From: Oscillospiraceae bacterium | GTDB lineage: Bacteria > Bacillota > Clostridia > Oscillospirales > CAG-272 | Reading direction: 5' to 3' | NCBI GenBank assembly: GCA_015063745.1 | Contig: SVTO01000014.1 | Location: 1-52,179, forward strand | Length of the DNA stretch: 52,179 nt | Shown: piece after piece, positions 43,589-51,981 of the stretch | Layout: every line of letters begins with the position of its first letter | Numbering within the stretch: the stretch's first letter is position 1 | Made by a program: the position numbers and the translations under genes | Notes under the pieces: model-generated | What the model was told of the DNA's origin: nothing | The model's input: only the letters and a program-made list of their open reading frames with translations | Databases searched by the model: none

Positions 43589-43617
43589 ATTATAGCAGAA
43601 TACGGCACTTCTGTCAA
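43589..43617 (-). promoter_or_regulatory. Promoter of yybS-gdpP
   Basis: On the minus strand: TTGACA, a 17-bp spacer and TATAAT, both perfect consensus boxes. Confidence 0.9.
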
Positions 43618-43667
43618 TAAGTACCGTGCGGAAGAGGGCTTGTCCGGGCGTGGGACGGGGATTGCCC

Positions 43668-43696
43668 TTGACAAAACCTCCGTAAAGGTGTATACT
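43668..43696 (+). promoter_or_regulatory. Promoter of mntP
   Basis: TTGACA (43668-43673), a 17-bp spacer and TATACT (43691-43696). The leader is only about 40 nt, too short for a manganese (yybP-ykoY) riboswitch. Confidence 0.85.
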
Positions 43697-43739
43697 ATCA
43701 CAATATGGACCAAAAAACACATAAGGAACGGTTGGAAAT

Positions 43740-44303
43740 ATGGAATTATGGGAAATGGCGGTCATCGCGGTAGGTTTGTCCATGGACGCATTCGCTGTGG
43801 CGGTCTGCAAGGGGCTGTCCGTCGGGAAAATCAAGCCGGCGCACATACTGATCACAGGTGTATGGTTCGGCGGATTTCAGGCGCTGATGCCCCTTATCGG
43901 ATATCTGCTGGGCGTACGTTTTGAATCGCTGATTACGGAGATTGACCATTGGATCGCGTTCGTGCTGCTGGGACTGATCGGCGGCAACATGATCAGAGAA
44001 GCCCTGAAGGGAGAAGAGGAAGAAATGTGCGATTCCTTCGGCATCCGGGCGATGTTTCCCATGGCAGTAGCCACCAGCATTGATGCGCTGGCAGTCGGCG
44101 TGACCTTTGCTTTCCTGGGCGTAAAGATCGGCCCGGCGGTAAGCTTTATCGGTGTGATCACATTTGTTCTGTCGGCAGTTGGTGTGGTGATCGGAAATGT
44201 ATTCGGTGCGAAGTTCAAGAGCAAAGCGGAATTTGCCGGCGGTGTCGTGCTGATTCTGATGGGACTCAAGATTCTGCTGGAGCATCTGGGGATCATCGGG
44301 TAA
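43740..44303 (+). CDS. mntP: Manganese efflux pump MntP
   Basis: 187 residues with six membrane segments in two similar halves. The conserved acidic motifs [14 protein letters not shown] and [13 protein letters not shown] hold the transport Asp residues. It exports Mn(II). The ribosome binding site is weak (AAGGA at 13 nt or TTGGAAAT). Confidence 0.93.
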   Translation: MELWEMAVIAVGLSMDAFAVAVCKGLSVGKIKPAHILITGVWFGGFQALMPLIGYLLGVRFESLITEIDHWIAFVLLGLIGGNMIREALKGEEEEMCDSFGIRAMFPMAVATSIDALAVGVTFAFLGVKIGPAVSFIGVITFVLSAVGVVIGNVFGAKFKSKAEFAGGVVLILMGLKILLEHLGIIG

Positions 44304-44329
44304 GTAAAAGAATGCAAATCTTTATAAAA

Positions 44330-44388
44330 ACAAAGAGCAGTCGGGATGTATAAAACCATTCCGTCTGCCCTTTCTTTTTCCCGAACAG
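44330..44388 (+). terminator. Probable terminator of mntP
   Basis: The stem GAGCAGTCGGGATG / CATTCCGTCTGCCC, with one mismatch and wobble pairs, is followed by TTTCTTTTT. Confidence 0.65.
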
Positions 44389-44427
44389 GAACAAACAAAG
44401 GAACTGTCACAAGCCAAAAGTTTTGAT

Positions 44428-44493
44428 CGACCTTTTTCAAAAGGTCGTGGGGATTGAAGGGGCAACGCCCCTCATCGACCTCCGCAGAGGTCG
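44428..44493. repeat. Three-hairpin palindromic element
   Basis: Three short hairpins in a row: CGACCTTTTTCAAAAGGTCG, GGGGCAACGCCCC and CGACCTCCGCAGAGGTCG. They lie between convergent genes (mntP and the PHP gene). Confidence 0.7.
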
Positions 44494-44543
44494 AAACACC
44501 CATGCCTTCTGAAAAAGTACGAATCAACGGCCTGAACTAAAGA

Positions 44544-44591
44544 AGGGGCTGTCGCATTCAGGACATTTCCCCCTTAACGCAGCAGCCCCGT
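44544..44591 (-). terminator. Probable terminator of the PHP gene
   Basis: On the minus strand the stem GGGGCTGCTGC / GCGACAGCCCC is followed by TTCTTTAG. The T run is weak. Confidence 0.5.
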
Positions 44592-44596
44592 GAAAA

Positions 44597-45394
44597 TCAC
44601 AGGTTTTTCAGAAAATCGATCTTGTCGTCTTCTTTCAGCTCCAGCAGATCCACGATATGCTCGAAATTCTCTTTCGAAGTGTGCATCTGTTCGTCCGGAT
44701 GATGGGAGTCGGAACCGAAGTAGAACTTGCAGCCTTCTTCCTTGGCGATCCGGTAAGGAAGGAGCGTGGTTTCCAGCGCTTCGCCGGTCAGATCCAGGGA
44801 ATAGAAGTTCAGCTCAATACCCACACCCACCTTTGCCGCCTTGGCAAACAGACGGTGGTATTCCGAGTGGGGAATCAGATCCAGTACCTCCAGATGATGA
44901 CCGCGGCAGATATGCTCGCAGGTCAGATGGGCAATCCCGATTTTGTGGAAGGGCAGATCCATGTCCAGTACGGTTTCCAGCCGCTTGCACCACAGCTCAG
45001 CCCGTTCTTCGATCCCCTCATCGCCGCCCACCGTGAAGCCGCCTATGTGCATATGGGTGGTGGGGATGATGAACCAGTCCAGCTTGTCCATGACGGCAGG
45101 GGAAATACCGAGGGTCATGTCCCATTTCAGCTCCGTTTCACAGCCGAACAGGAATTTTACCTTGTCCGACTGGGGCAGGGGCAGATTTTCGCTGATGTGT
45201 TCATAGCTCTGTCCGGCGTACCAGTCGGAAGCACCGGGAACGGCACTGTCCCACATATGGTCGGTAACGCACAGGGTCCTGTATCCGTTTTTCTCCGCAT
45301 AGGCAAGCAGTGCGGCGGGATTCTGTGCGGGGTTGCCGGAGCAGTAGGATTTCATGGAATGAATATGTATATCATGGTCTGTGATGTAACGCAT
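44597..45394 (-). CDS. PHP-domain phosphoesterase (histidinol-phosphatase-like)
   Basis: 265 residues. PHP metal-binding motifs are HDIHIHS (residues 7-13), VTDHM near 43 and GSDSHHPDE near 230. The family includes histidinol-phosphate phosphatases and DNA-polymerase-linked PHP domains. No his genes are nearby, so the substrate is open. GGAG lies upstream of the ATG and a clear promoter is present. Confidence 0.85.
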   Translation of the reverse strand: MRYITDHDIHIHSMKSYCSGNPAQNPAALLAYAEKNGYRTLCVTDHMWDSAVPGASDWYAGQSYEHISENLPLPQSDKVKFLFGCETELKWDMTLGISPAVMDKLDWFIIPTTHMHIGGFTVGGDEGIEERAELWCKRLETVLDMDLPFHKIGIAHLTCEHICRGHHLEVLDLIPHSEYHRLFAKAAKVGVGIELNFYSLDLTGEALETTLLPYRIAKEEGCKFYFGSDSHHPDEQMHTSKENFEHIVDLLELKEDDKIDFLKNL

Positions 45395-45428
45395 GGTTTT
45401 TTCTCCTTTACAAAGCCATATCTACTTT

Positions 45429-45457
45429 ATTTTACCCCGTCAGTCGGGTGTTGTCAA
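45429..45457 (-). promoter_or_regulatory. Promoter of the PHP gene
   Basis: On the minus strand: TTGACA, a 17-bp spacer and TAAAAT. Confidence 0.8.
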
Positions 45458-45564
45458 TAGGGCAGAGGAAATTTCGTCTGTTTTTCGGAAAATAATGCTT
45501 TGGCAGAAACACTACAAAATCACATTTCCGGCGCCGTTTTTTAGGAAAATTCACAAAATCGGTG

Positions 45565-45593
45565 TTTACAACGGGGAATAAATATGGTATACT
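45565..45593 (+). promoter_or_regulatory. Promoter of hpf
   Basis: TTTACA (45565-45570), a 17-bp spacer and TATACT (45588-45593), with an extended -10 TGG. Confidence 0.8.
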
Positions 45594-45645
45594 GTAACCA
45601 AGGATAAGGCAACGAGTCCGAATACTGAGTAAAGGTGGTAAGTTC

Positions 45646-46182
45646 ATGAATATTACGTACATTGCAAGACAGGTCAACATTACCGATGATATGAAACAGC
45701 TGGTGGAAAAGAAACTGGCAAAGTTCGACCGCTATTTCCCGGAAAACGCCGATGCAACGGTGACTTTCCGCAAGATCCGCAATGATGAATGTATGGAGAT
45801 CACCATCTCAGTCGGCGGTACACTCTTCCGGGCGGAAGAACAGACGGATATGTACTCCACGGCCCTCGTGCGCTGCGTGGATACCATCGAAGGACAGATC
45901 CGCAAGAATAAGACCCGCCTGGAAAAACGGATGCGCAGCTCCTTCCGCGTTCCGGATCCCATGCCCGGCGACGAAGTGCTGGAAGCCGAAGAAGAAGCCT
46001 TCCTGATCCGCACCAAGCGTTTCTGCCTCAAGCCCATGTCCGCGGAAGAGGCGATTCTGCAGATGAATCTGCTGGGACATTCCTTCTTCATTTATACCGA
46101 TGCGGATACTTCGGAGATCTGCGTGGTTTATAAGCGGTCCGATGACAGTTATGGCGTGATTATTCCGGAGAAGGAAGTTTGA
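45646..46182 (+). CDS. hpf: Ribosome hibernation promoting factor, long form
   Basis: 178 residues. The N-terminal S30AE domain (1-~100, MNITYIARQVNITDDMKQLV) binds the 30S decoding site, and the C-terminal domain (~120-178, LKPMSAEEAILQMNLLGHSFFIY) drives dimerisation of 70S ribosomes into 100S particles. The start has AAAGGTGG upstream. An R2 hairpin follows the stop codon and may serve as terminator. Confidence 0.95.
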   Translation: MNITYIARQVNITDDMKQLVEKKLAKFDRYFPENADATVTFRKIRNDECMEITISVGGTLFRAEEQTDMYSTALVRCVDTIEGQIRKNKTRLEKRMRSSFRVPDPMPGDEVLEAEEEAFLIRTKRFCLKPMSAEEAILQMNLLGHSFFIYTDADTSEICVVYKRSDDSYGVIIPEKEV

Positions 46183-46199
46183 TATTTGACTTGCGTTTT

Positions 46200-46270
46200 G
46201 CAGGGGAAGGAAAACTTTTTGAAAAAAGTTTTCCTTCCCCTGCACCCCTTTCTTTCCAAAACTTTTCGTG
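46200..46270. repeat. R2 hairpin repeat after hpf
   Basis: A perfect palindrome at 46200-46243 has 21-bp arms (GCAGGGGAAGGAAAACTTTTT) and a two-base loop, followed by the tail ACCCCTTTCTTTCCAAAACTTTT. Confidence 0.92.
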
Positions 46271-46394
46271 TAAGGCTCTTCGCTTTCGGGCGGGGGCTTT
46301 TTGTTTTGGATTTCCCGGTTATTATCCGTTTGGATTTTTCAGGTTTCGTTCTGACCCATCATTACCCACCGGTCTTCCGTGAAAGCTTGCCGGC

Positions 46395-46401
46395 TTCGAC
46401 A
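46395..46401 (-). promoter_or_regulatory. Possible Spo0A box upstream of spoIIE
   Basis: TTCGACA, the complement of the consensus 0A box TGTCGAA, lies 207 bp before the spoIIE start. A 7-bp match alone is weak evidence. Confidence 0.25.
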
Positions 46402-46443
46402 GCCCGGATTCACGGTTATTTGCAGAAGACTTGTGATATCATT

Positions 46444-46493
46444 ATCCCGCAGCCGGAAAATGTCTGTGATTCCTGCCGCGGGATTTCTTTTTT
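46444..46493 (+). terminator. Terminator-like hairpin upstream of spoIIE
   Basis: ATCCCGC (46444-46450) pairs with GCGGGAT (46478-46484), with inner CCGG/CCTG pairing, followed by TTTCTTTTTT. It may end hpf read-through or a small leader RNA. The rest of 46270-46600 shows no gene. Confidence 0.55.
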
Positions 46494-46607
46494 GGGGGAA
46501 AGAGGAAGCCGGGCGGCGGATACGGAAACCTGCTCGGGTATACTGTATGGCTGAGAAAGAAATAATTTGATACATATTTTTGGAAAACGGGAAAATCGGA
46601 GGACGAT

Positions 46608-49016
46608 ATGAAAGAAAAGGCGGTTAAAAGGTTTGCGGGTGTGCAGCTGTCGTGGAAACGGCTGGCTGTGATGATCGGAATGTTTGTGTTCGGTCTTGCG
46701 GTGGCCGGCGGGGAATCCTTTCTGGGTACATACCCTTTCGGACTGTCGGCGGCAGCGGCGGTTTCGGGATTTGCGGGTACGGCGGCGGTGTCACTTGGGG
46801 CGATACTCGGCTCATTGCGGGCGGGGGGATTTCTTTCGGTGGTTACGGCACTGCTTTTTTGCGCAAGGGCAGGACTGACGGTGTTTCTGGTTTCGGAGAA
46901 GGGAGTCCCTTTGGGTCGGGGGTTCCGCCGGATCCGGGAAGAGGCCGGACAGCTTACCCCCTTTGCCGTCCTGCAGTGGGCGGAGCAGTATCTGTTCAGG
47001 GAATCGATCATGATCCGCATGGCGCTGGCAGCCCTTGCGTCTTTAGCGGCGGGTGCATGGGCTGTGGTGGACGGCGGGTATGTGTATTACGATCTGGTGG
47101 GCGCGATTCTGGCGGTGATGCTCGCACCGGTGATCACCTACGGGTTCTACGCCGCCCATGACCGGTATATGCGCTATTCTCCCTTCCGTGAGGCGGGGAT
47201 TCTCCTGCTTGCCGCCGTGTTTACCTATTCTCTGTCCGGCATCGGCATACCCTTTCTGGAGCTGAACGCGGGACAGGCGGCATCCTTTGCGGCGGCTCTG
47301 CTCTGCGGGTGTACCCTCGGCACATCCAAGGGCGGACTGATGGGCCTGGCCTGCGGGATTTTGCTGGAGCCGATCTATGCCCCGGCCTATGCATTGGTGG
47401 GCATCGTCAGCGGTGCGGCTTCGGCGTACTCCCGTCCTTTGGCCTGTGCGGCGGCAACGGTGGCAGGGGCGGCGTGGGGTATCTATACGGGCGGATATGA
47501 CGGACTTCGTGCCCTGACACCGGAATTTCTGCTGGTCAGTGCCGTACTCATGCCCCTTTTGTATTACGAAAAACTGCGGATTCCGCCTCAATGGCTGGGA
47601 CAGATGCCGGATACCCGCCGGACGGAAAGCGCGACCCTTGCCGAAACGGTGCTGAAACAGCGGGAAAAACAGCTGACGAATATGGCGGACAGTATGCAGG
47701 ACCTGTCCCGTGTGCTGGACGGCGTGGCGGAGAAAATGTCGAAACCCGGCCTGCGGGAAATGCGGGATCTGTGCGAAGGCTGCTTTGCCCCCTACTGCAG
47801 CGGATGCACAAAGCTTTCCGAATGTCAGGATAAGGATTACCCCCGGTTCAGCGGCATGATCGGCGAAATGGCCGCCGGCCTGATCCGGGAAAACAGCATA
47901 CCGGCTTCGGCGATCCCCCCGAAATTCGCCAGCCGATGTGCCTCCATGGGCAGGATACTGGACGACATCAACACCACAGCCGCCCGGTACATAGGCGAAA
48001 AACGGACGGGCGACAAACTGCGCACAGCGGCGGATGATTATTACCTCATGGGCGCACTGCTTTCGGAATCGGCCCGACTGGAAGCGGAAGAGGGAACGCC
48101 GGATACGGAAATGACGGACAGACTGAAAAAACTCCTGCGGTATCAGGATTTCCATGCCGGCAGTGCGGCTGTGTACGGCGGCAGACATAAGCGAATTTTC
48201 GTCCACGACATCGACCTGTCGGAAACCCGGATGGGCGGGGAAGAGATCCGGCACCTGTTCAGCGAAATGGCGGGCATCCCCCTGTCCGCTCCCGAATTCT
48301 CCCTGGACGGCCCGATTCTGTCCATGCAGATGCATTCCCTCCCCCTGTGCAGCTGCCAATGGGGACAGGCGGGACGGGCGGCATCGACCCTGACGGAAGA
48401 AACGGTACTGCCGGAGGACAAGCCCTCGGGTGATACGGTGTGCGCCTTTGAAGCGGACGGGAAAATGTATATGCTGATCTCCGACGGCATGGGCAGCGGA
48501 CGTATGGCGGCCACCACATCGGGCATCACGGCATTGTTTCTGGAACGTATGCTTTCCGCTGGAACAGGACTGGAAGTAGCTCTGCGGATGCTGAACAACG
48601 TCATCCGCGCGGGTACGGGAGAATGCTCGGCCACGGTGGATCTGTGCGAGGTGGATACCGTCACGGGGGAAGCACGTTTTGTGAAAAGCGGCGCGGCACC
48701 GTCCTTCGTGATCCGCGGCGAGAGCCTGTTCCGCCTGCAGTCGAAAACGGTCCCCATCGGCATCCTGCGTGCATTGGATGCGGAAATGATCCGCTTCACG
48801 ATCATGCCGGGTGACACGATCGTAATGGTATCCGACGGCATTGCCCGGAGTTTCGAAGAATGTACATGGCTTCTGGATCTGTTGTCGGCGGATGAAGAAG
48901 TACGGGAAGGCGACCCGGATCATGCAGCGGAGCGAATCCTGACCTGTGCAGCGGAACACGGAGCGGAGGATGACATTACAGCAGGGGTTGTCAGAATTGT
49001 GGGCTGCAATCGGTAA
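46608..49016 (+). CDS. spoIIE: Stage II sporulation protein E (PP2C phosphatase)
   Basis: 802 residues. About ten N-terminal membrane segments (to ~320) are followed by a central FtsZ-interaction region with a Cys cluster (CEGCFAPYCSGCTKLSEC near 390) and a C-terminal PP2C phosphatase (~590-800) with LISDGMGSGRMA and VMVSDGIARSFEE. It dephosphorylates SpoIIAA and so activates sigma-F in the forespore, and it helps place the asymmetric septum. GGAGGA lies 5 nt before the ATG. It is strong evidence that the organism sporulates. Confidence 0.95.
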   Translation: MKEKAVKRFAGVQLSWKRLAVMIGMFVFGLAVAGGESFLGTYPFGLSAAAAVSGFAGTAAVSLGAILGSLRAGGFLSVVTALLFCARAGLTVFLVSEKGVPLGRGFRRIREEAGQLTPFAVLQWAEQYLFRESIMIRMALAALASLAAGAWAVVDGGYVYYDLVGAILAVMLAPVITYGFYAAHDRYMRYSPFREAGILLLAAVFTYSLSGIGIPFLELNAGQAASFAAALLCGCTLGTSKGGLMGLACGILLEPIYAPAYALVGIVSGAASAYSRPLACAAATVAGAAWGIYTGGYDGLRALTPEFLLVSAVLMPLLYYEKLRIPPQWLGQMPDTRRTESATLAETVLKQREKQLTNMADSMQDLSRVLDGVAEKMSKPGLREMRDLCEGCFAPYCSGCTKLSECQDKDYPRFSGMIGEMAAGLIRENSIPASAIPPKFASRCASMGRILDDINTTAARYIGEKRTGDKLRTAADDYYLMGALLSESARLEAEEGTPDTEMTDRLKKLLRYQDFHAGSAAVYGGRHKRIFVHDIDLSETRMGGEEIRHLFSEMAGIPLSAPEFSLDGPILSMQMHSLPLCSCQWGQAGRAASTLTEETVLPEDKPSGDTVCAFEADGKMYMLISDGMGSGRMAATTSGITALFLERMLSAGTGLEVALRMLNNVIRAGTGECSATVDLCEVDTVTGEARFVKSGAAPSFVIRGESLFRLQSKTVPIGILRALDAEMIRFTIMPGDTIVMVSDGIARSFEECTWLLDLLSADEEVREGDPDHAAERILTCAAEHGAEDDITAGVVRIVGCNR

Positions 49017-49054
49017 GGAAGAGGTGGTTACAGAGGGAGGTATGATTGAAATCG

Positions 49055-49300
49055 TATGTTTGCGGGAGCGGCAAGCCGTTCCCCACAGATTACAGCGGTG
49101 ATGTCCGGTGAAATCGTATGTTTACGGGAGCAGCAAGCTACTCCCCTACGGTATTTGGGGGGATGTTGGATCAACAGAACTGACATAAATCCTGCACCCG
49201 AGGACTGCCCTCATCTTGCACCCAAAGAATCCGGCGTTGGGTGGAGTTTGTCTCGACCAACTCCACCAAGCTTTTTTCAAAAAGCGTCCCGTCTCCCCCG
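49055..49300. repeat. Decayed R1 and palindromic-element fragments
   Basis: 49060-49083 is an R1-like hairpin with a different stem (GGGAGCGGC-AA-GCCGTTCCC), and 49115-49152 is a normal hairpin A ending CCCCTACG. From 49175 to 49300 the sequence resembles one arm of the 12.5-kb palindromic element (TCAACAGAACT, ACATAAATCCTGCACCCG, CTTTTTTCAAAAAGCG). No gene lies in 49017-49343. Confidence 0.75.
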
Positions 49301-49343
49301 TCCCCAAAAGAAAAATCCTCCACCCGACATAACGGACAGAGGA

Positions 49344-49943
49344 CTAATCCATGATTTTTTGAATTTCTTCGAAGGAATAGAGGAGTTGGAGGGCGGAGAG
49401 GAGGGCGTTGGGGGTCATATCGGGGGGGAAGCCGAGTTTGAGACAGAGGTCGGCACGGCGGGCGGAGGCGTCGGGGGTACCGGTGAGGCCGAGGGAATAG
49501 AGGTCGGCTTTGGTGAGGGGTTTACGGGGTGGTACGGAATTATTTGCACCTTCGGCGAGGTCCGGGTGGAGGGCGGCGAAGCGGGCGAAGAGATCGGAGA
49601 GGATGCTGTTATCCACGCCTTCCACGCCCAGGAATCCTTCTTTGGAGGCATGTGCCTTACGTTTTTCCTTGCCGCGGATCTGGGGTGTATAGAGGTCGTA
49701 CACTTTTTCGGGAGGGAGTGCGCTTTTCAGATGTCCGCGGATGACCTTACCCGCACCGTCGCTGTCGCAGAGCAGGATGACGCCATTCTGTCCGAGACGG
49801 CGGATGAGCGCAAGCTTTTCCTGTCGGCGGAATATGCCGAACCCGTCCGTGGTGACGATCACGCCGTCAACAATCTGCGCAAGGCGTGCTTTGTCGTATT
49901 TCCCCTCCACGATCACGGGGATACGCAGTCTGATTTTATCCAT
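49344..49943 (-). CDS. rnmV: Ribonuclease M5-like protein (Toprim, DUF4093)
   Basis: 199 residues. The Toprim domain has PVIVEGKYDKARL near residue 10 and the acidic motif LLCDSDGAGKVIRG near 60; a C-terminal DUF4093-type region follows. RNase M5 matures 5S rRNA in Gram-positives. The ATG at 49943 is preferred, with GAGG 6 nt upstream; a GTG four codons earlier overlaps holA. The stop codon of holA lies 8 bp upstream. Confidence 0.88.
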   Translation of the reverse strand: MDKIRLRIPVIVEGKYDKARLAQIVDGVIVTTDGFGIFRRQEKLALIRRLGQNGVILLCDSDGAGKVIRGHLKSALPPEKVYDLYTPQIRGKEKRKAHASKEGFLGVEGVDNSILSDLFARFAALHPDLAEGANNSVPPRKPLTKADLYSLGLTGTPDASARRADLCLKLGFPPDMTPNALLSALQLLYSFEEIQKIMD

Positions 49944-49951
49944 GGCGCACC

Positions 49952-50965
49952 TCACAGCGTCCCGATGAGCCGTTCAATGGGGACATACCCCATGGAGAGG
50001 GACTTGAGCTGCCCATCGGCTTCGAGGCATTTTTCCAGAGCCTGCCGGAAATACTCGCTGTCCGCAGATTCGGCGGCACGGAAGTACAGACCGGCACGGT
50101 ATTCATGAATTTTGAATGCGGCGGCGAAATCCTTTTTATCCCGGCCTTCTTCCCGGAACACAGCCGCAGTTGCCAGATCGGTATACACCTTGATGATCTG
50201 TGCCATCAGCAGGATCGGATCTTCCTTCCGGCGGATACGCAGGGATAAGCAGTCATAAGCGCCCTGCCTGTTGCCTTCCAGCAGACAGTTGGCCAGACGG
50301 AACGCATCTTCCTCTGGTGTGCGGGAGATTACAGCCGCGGCCGCATCGGGGGTGACTTCTTTCAGTCCGTGGGCAGCGGCATAGGCCCCCACCTTAGCCA
50401 GCTCACCGGACAGGCGAAGCATACTCCGGCCGACGGTATTGCGGATCATGTTTCCCACAGCGGGAGAAAGGGACACGCCGTAATCGGAAAGGTGGCGTTC
50501 CATCCACTTCTGGAGCCGGGCATCGGACTGCTCCGGGAATTCCACGGGTGTGAGCACCTTGGAAAAGCTGCGCAGAAGAGCGGAGGGACGTTTGGGAGTG
50601 CCCCCGTCAAAGGTACCGGCGGGGAAGATGAGAACAAAGATGGTATCCGTAGTACCGGCAAGGCTTTCCAGGGTTTCGAAGAGGGTTGTACGCTCCTTCT
50701 CCTTCATGCCGTCCCCATCCGGGAGAGAAAGCTCCACCAGCTTGACATCGGTCATCATGGCGGGAGACAAAAGGGCATCGGAAAGGGCAGCGGGCGTATA
50801 GTTTTCCTCCGAGAAGACGAACCGGTTGAAGTCGGCCATTCCGGGATCGGGGAAGAGGAGCTGCCGCATTTGTTTTAAGGTATGCTGTTTCAGGTAATCC
50901 TCCTCGCCGTAGAAAAGATACCCGCCGGGAGAGGGAGAACCCTTTAATAAATCCGTATATAGCAT
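49952..50965 (-). CDS. holA: DNA polymerase III, delta subunit
   Basis: 337 residues. The N-terminal clamp-loader AAA-like region with GYLFYGEEDYLKQHTLKQM is followed by a helical lid and a C-terminal collar domain. There is no Walker A motif, as expected for delta. It opens the beta clamp. AAGGAT lies 7 nt before the ATG. It follows ynzC by 57 bp on the same strand. Confidence 0.9.
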   Translation of the reverse strand: MLYTDLLKGSPSPGGYLFYGEEDYLKQHTLKQMRQLLFPDPGMADFNRFVFSEENYTPAALSDALLSPAMMTDVKLVELSLPDGDGMKEKERTTLFETLESLAGTTDTIFVLIFPAGTFDGGTPKRPSALLRSFSKVLTPVEFPEQSDARLQKWMERHLSDYGVSLSPAVGNMIRNTVGRSMLRLSGELAKVGAYAAAHGLKEVTPDAAAAVISRTPEEDAFRLANCLLEGNRQGAYDCLSLRIRRKEDPILLMAQIIKVYTDLATAAVFREEGRDKKDFAAAFKIHEYRAGLYFRAAESADSEYFRQALEKCLEADGQLKSLSMGYVPIERLIGTL

Positions 50966-51022
50966 AAGTTTGATCCTTCAGTAGTTTTCTCCGCGGGGAC
51001 ATCCGGGAAGCGGGGGATGAGA

Positions 51023-51223
51023 TCAGTGTTTTTTCTTGAGTGCTTCCATGGAGCCGTCGGGGCGTTTGATGGAGGTATTATCCAAAATCCCCCGGAAATT
51101 GGCACGGAACTGAGCGAGGTATTCCTTACGGAGTGTATCCTGTTCCGCTTTTTCCTCGGGAGTAAGTCCTGTAGTTTTGGCTTTAGCGGCCAATTCATTG
51201 ATTCTTTTGAGACGATCGGTCAT
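51023..51223 (-). CDS. DUF896 (YnzC/UPF0291) small protein
   Basis: 66 residues. It matches DUF896: RLKRINELAAKAKTTGLTPEEKAEQ, then LRKEYLAQFRANFRGILDNT and a Lys/His tail. It should form a helical hairpin. In Bacillus, YneB/YnzC-type genes are linked to the SOS response, but the role is unclear. GAGG lies 8 nt before the ATG at 51223. Confidence 0.88.
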   Translation of the reverse strand: MTDRLKRINELAAKAKTTGLTPEEKAEQDTLRKEYLAQFRANFRGILDNTSIKRPDGSMEALKKKH

Positions 51224-51448
51224 ACGAAAAACCTCGGTAAAAAAATATTTGTATTCTGTCGGCCAAAGCAAGGCACCGCCCGGCAAATCCATGGAATTTA
51301 TCCACACGAACAGGCTGCAGGCAACCTTACGCCGTCAGAACAATCATAAAATCAATCGGAGGCAATTTTTTCGGTTCATCCATCGACTAACCCATCCAAA
51401 CTCCCCCATATAATACTATAACAGAAATCCCCCCATTTGTCAAGGCCG

Positions 51449-51923
51449 CCGACAGTGTCGGAGCCAAGCTCGCATACTCTGCAGTGCAGTAGTGACGGAA
51501 TCACCCGATGCCGGGAGTCCCGGCGGCCAAACTCGCATATTCTGCAGTGCAACCGGGGAGGAATCACCCGGTGCCGGGAGTCCCGGCGGCCAAACTCGCA
51601 TATTCTGCAGTGCAACCGGGGAGGAATCACCCGGTGCCGGGAGTCCCGGCGGCCAAACTCGCATACTCTGCAGTGCAACCGGGGAGGAATCACCCGGTAC
51701 ATTGATTTGGGTTTAGGAATGTTACAGTGATGCCGGGAGTCCCGGCGGCCAAACTCGCATACTCTGCAGTGCAACCGGGGAGGAATCACCCGATACATTG
51801 ATTTGGGTTTAGGAATGTTACAGTGATGCCGGGAGTCCCGGCGGCCAAACTCGCATATTCTGCAGTGCAACCGGGGAGGAATCACCCGGTACATTGATTT
51901 GGGTTTAGGAATGTTACAGTGAT
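51449..51923 (+). repeat. Two-hairpin tandem repeat array (R3)
   Basis: Five units start at 51510, 51573, 51636, 51732 and 51828, with a diverged unit at 51449. The basic unit is 63 bp: palindrome CCGGGA-G-TCCCGG, then GCCAAACTCGCAT, CTGCAGTGCA, then hairpin ACCGGG/CCCGGT. The third, fourth and fifth units carry a further 33 bp (ACATTGATTTGGGTTTAGGA...), giving a 96-bp period. In the first unit the palindrome is CCGACA-G-TGTCGG: different bases, same pairing. Because both periods are multiples of three, long false ORFs appear on both strands. No gene is seen from 51224 to 51981. Confidence 0.9.
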
Positions 51924-51981
51924 TCGGGGATTCTGTTTCTTTTCTCAAAAGAAGTATATCATTCAACCAAGGAGATACACT

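Noticed and set aside
43697-43739. Manganese riboswitch (yybP-ykoY) upstream of mntP
   Set aside because: The leader is about 40 nt and lacks the expected conserved loops.
42512-43855. Longer 447-residue form of the YybS-like protein
   Set aside because: The extension reads through the divergent promoters and into mntP; the start at 43534 has a strong ribosome binding site.
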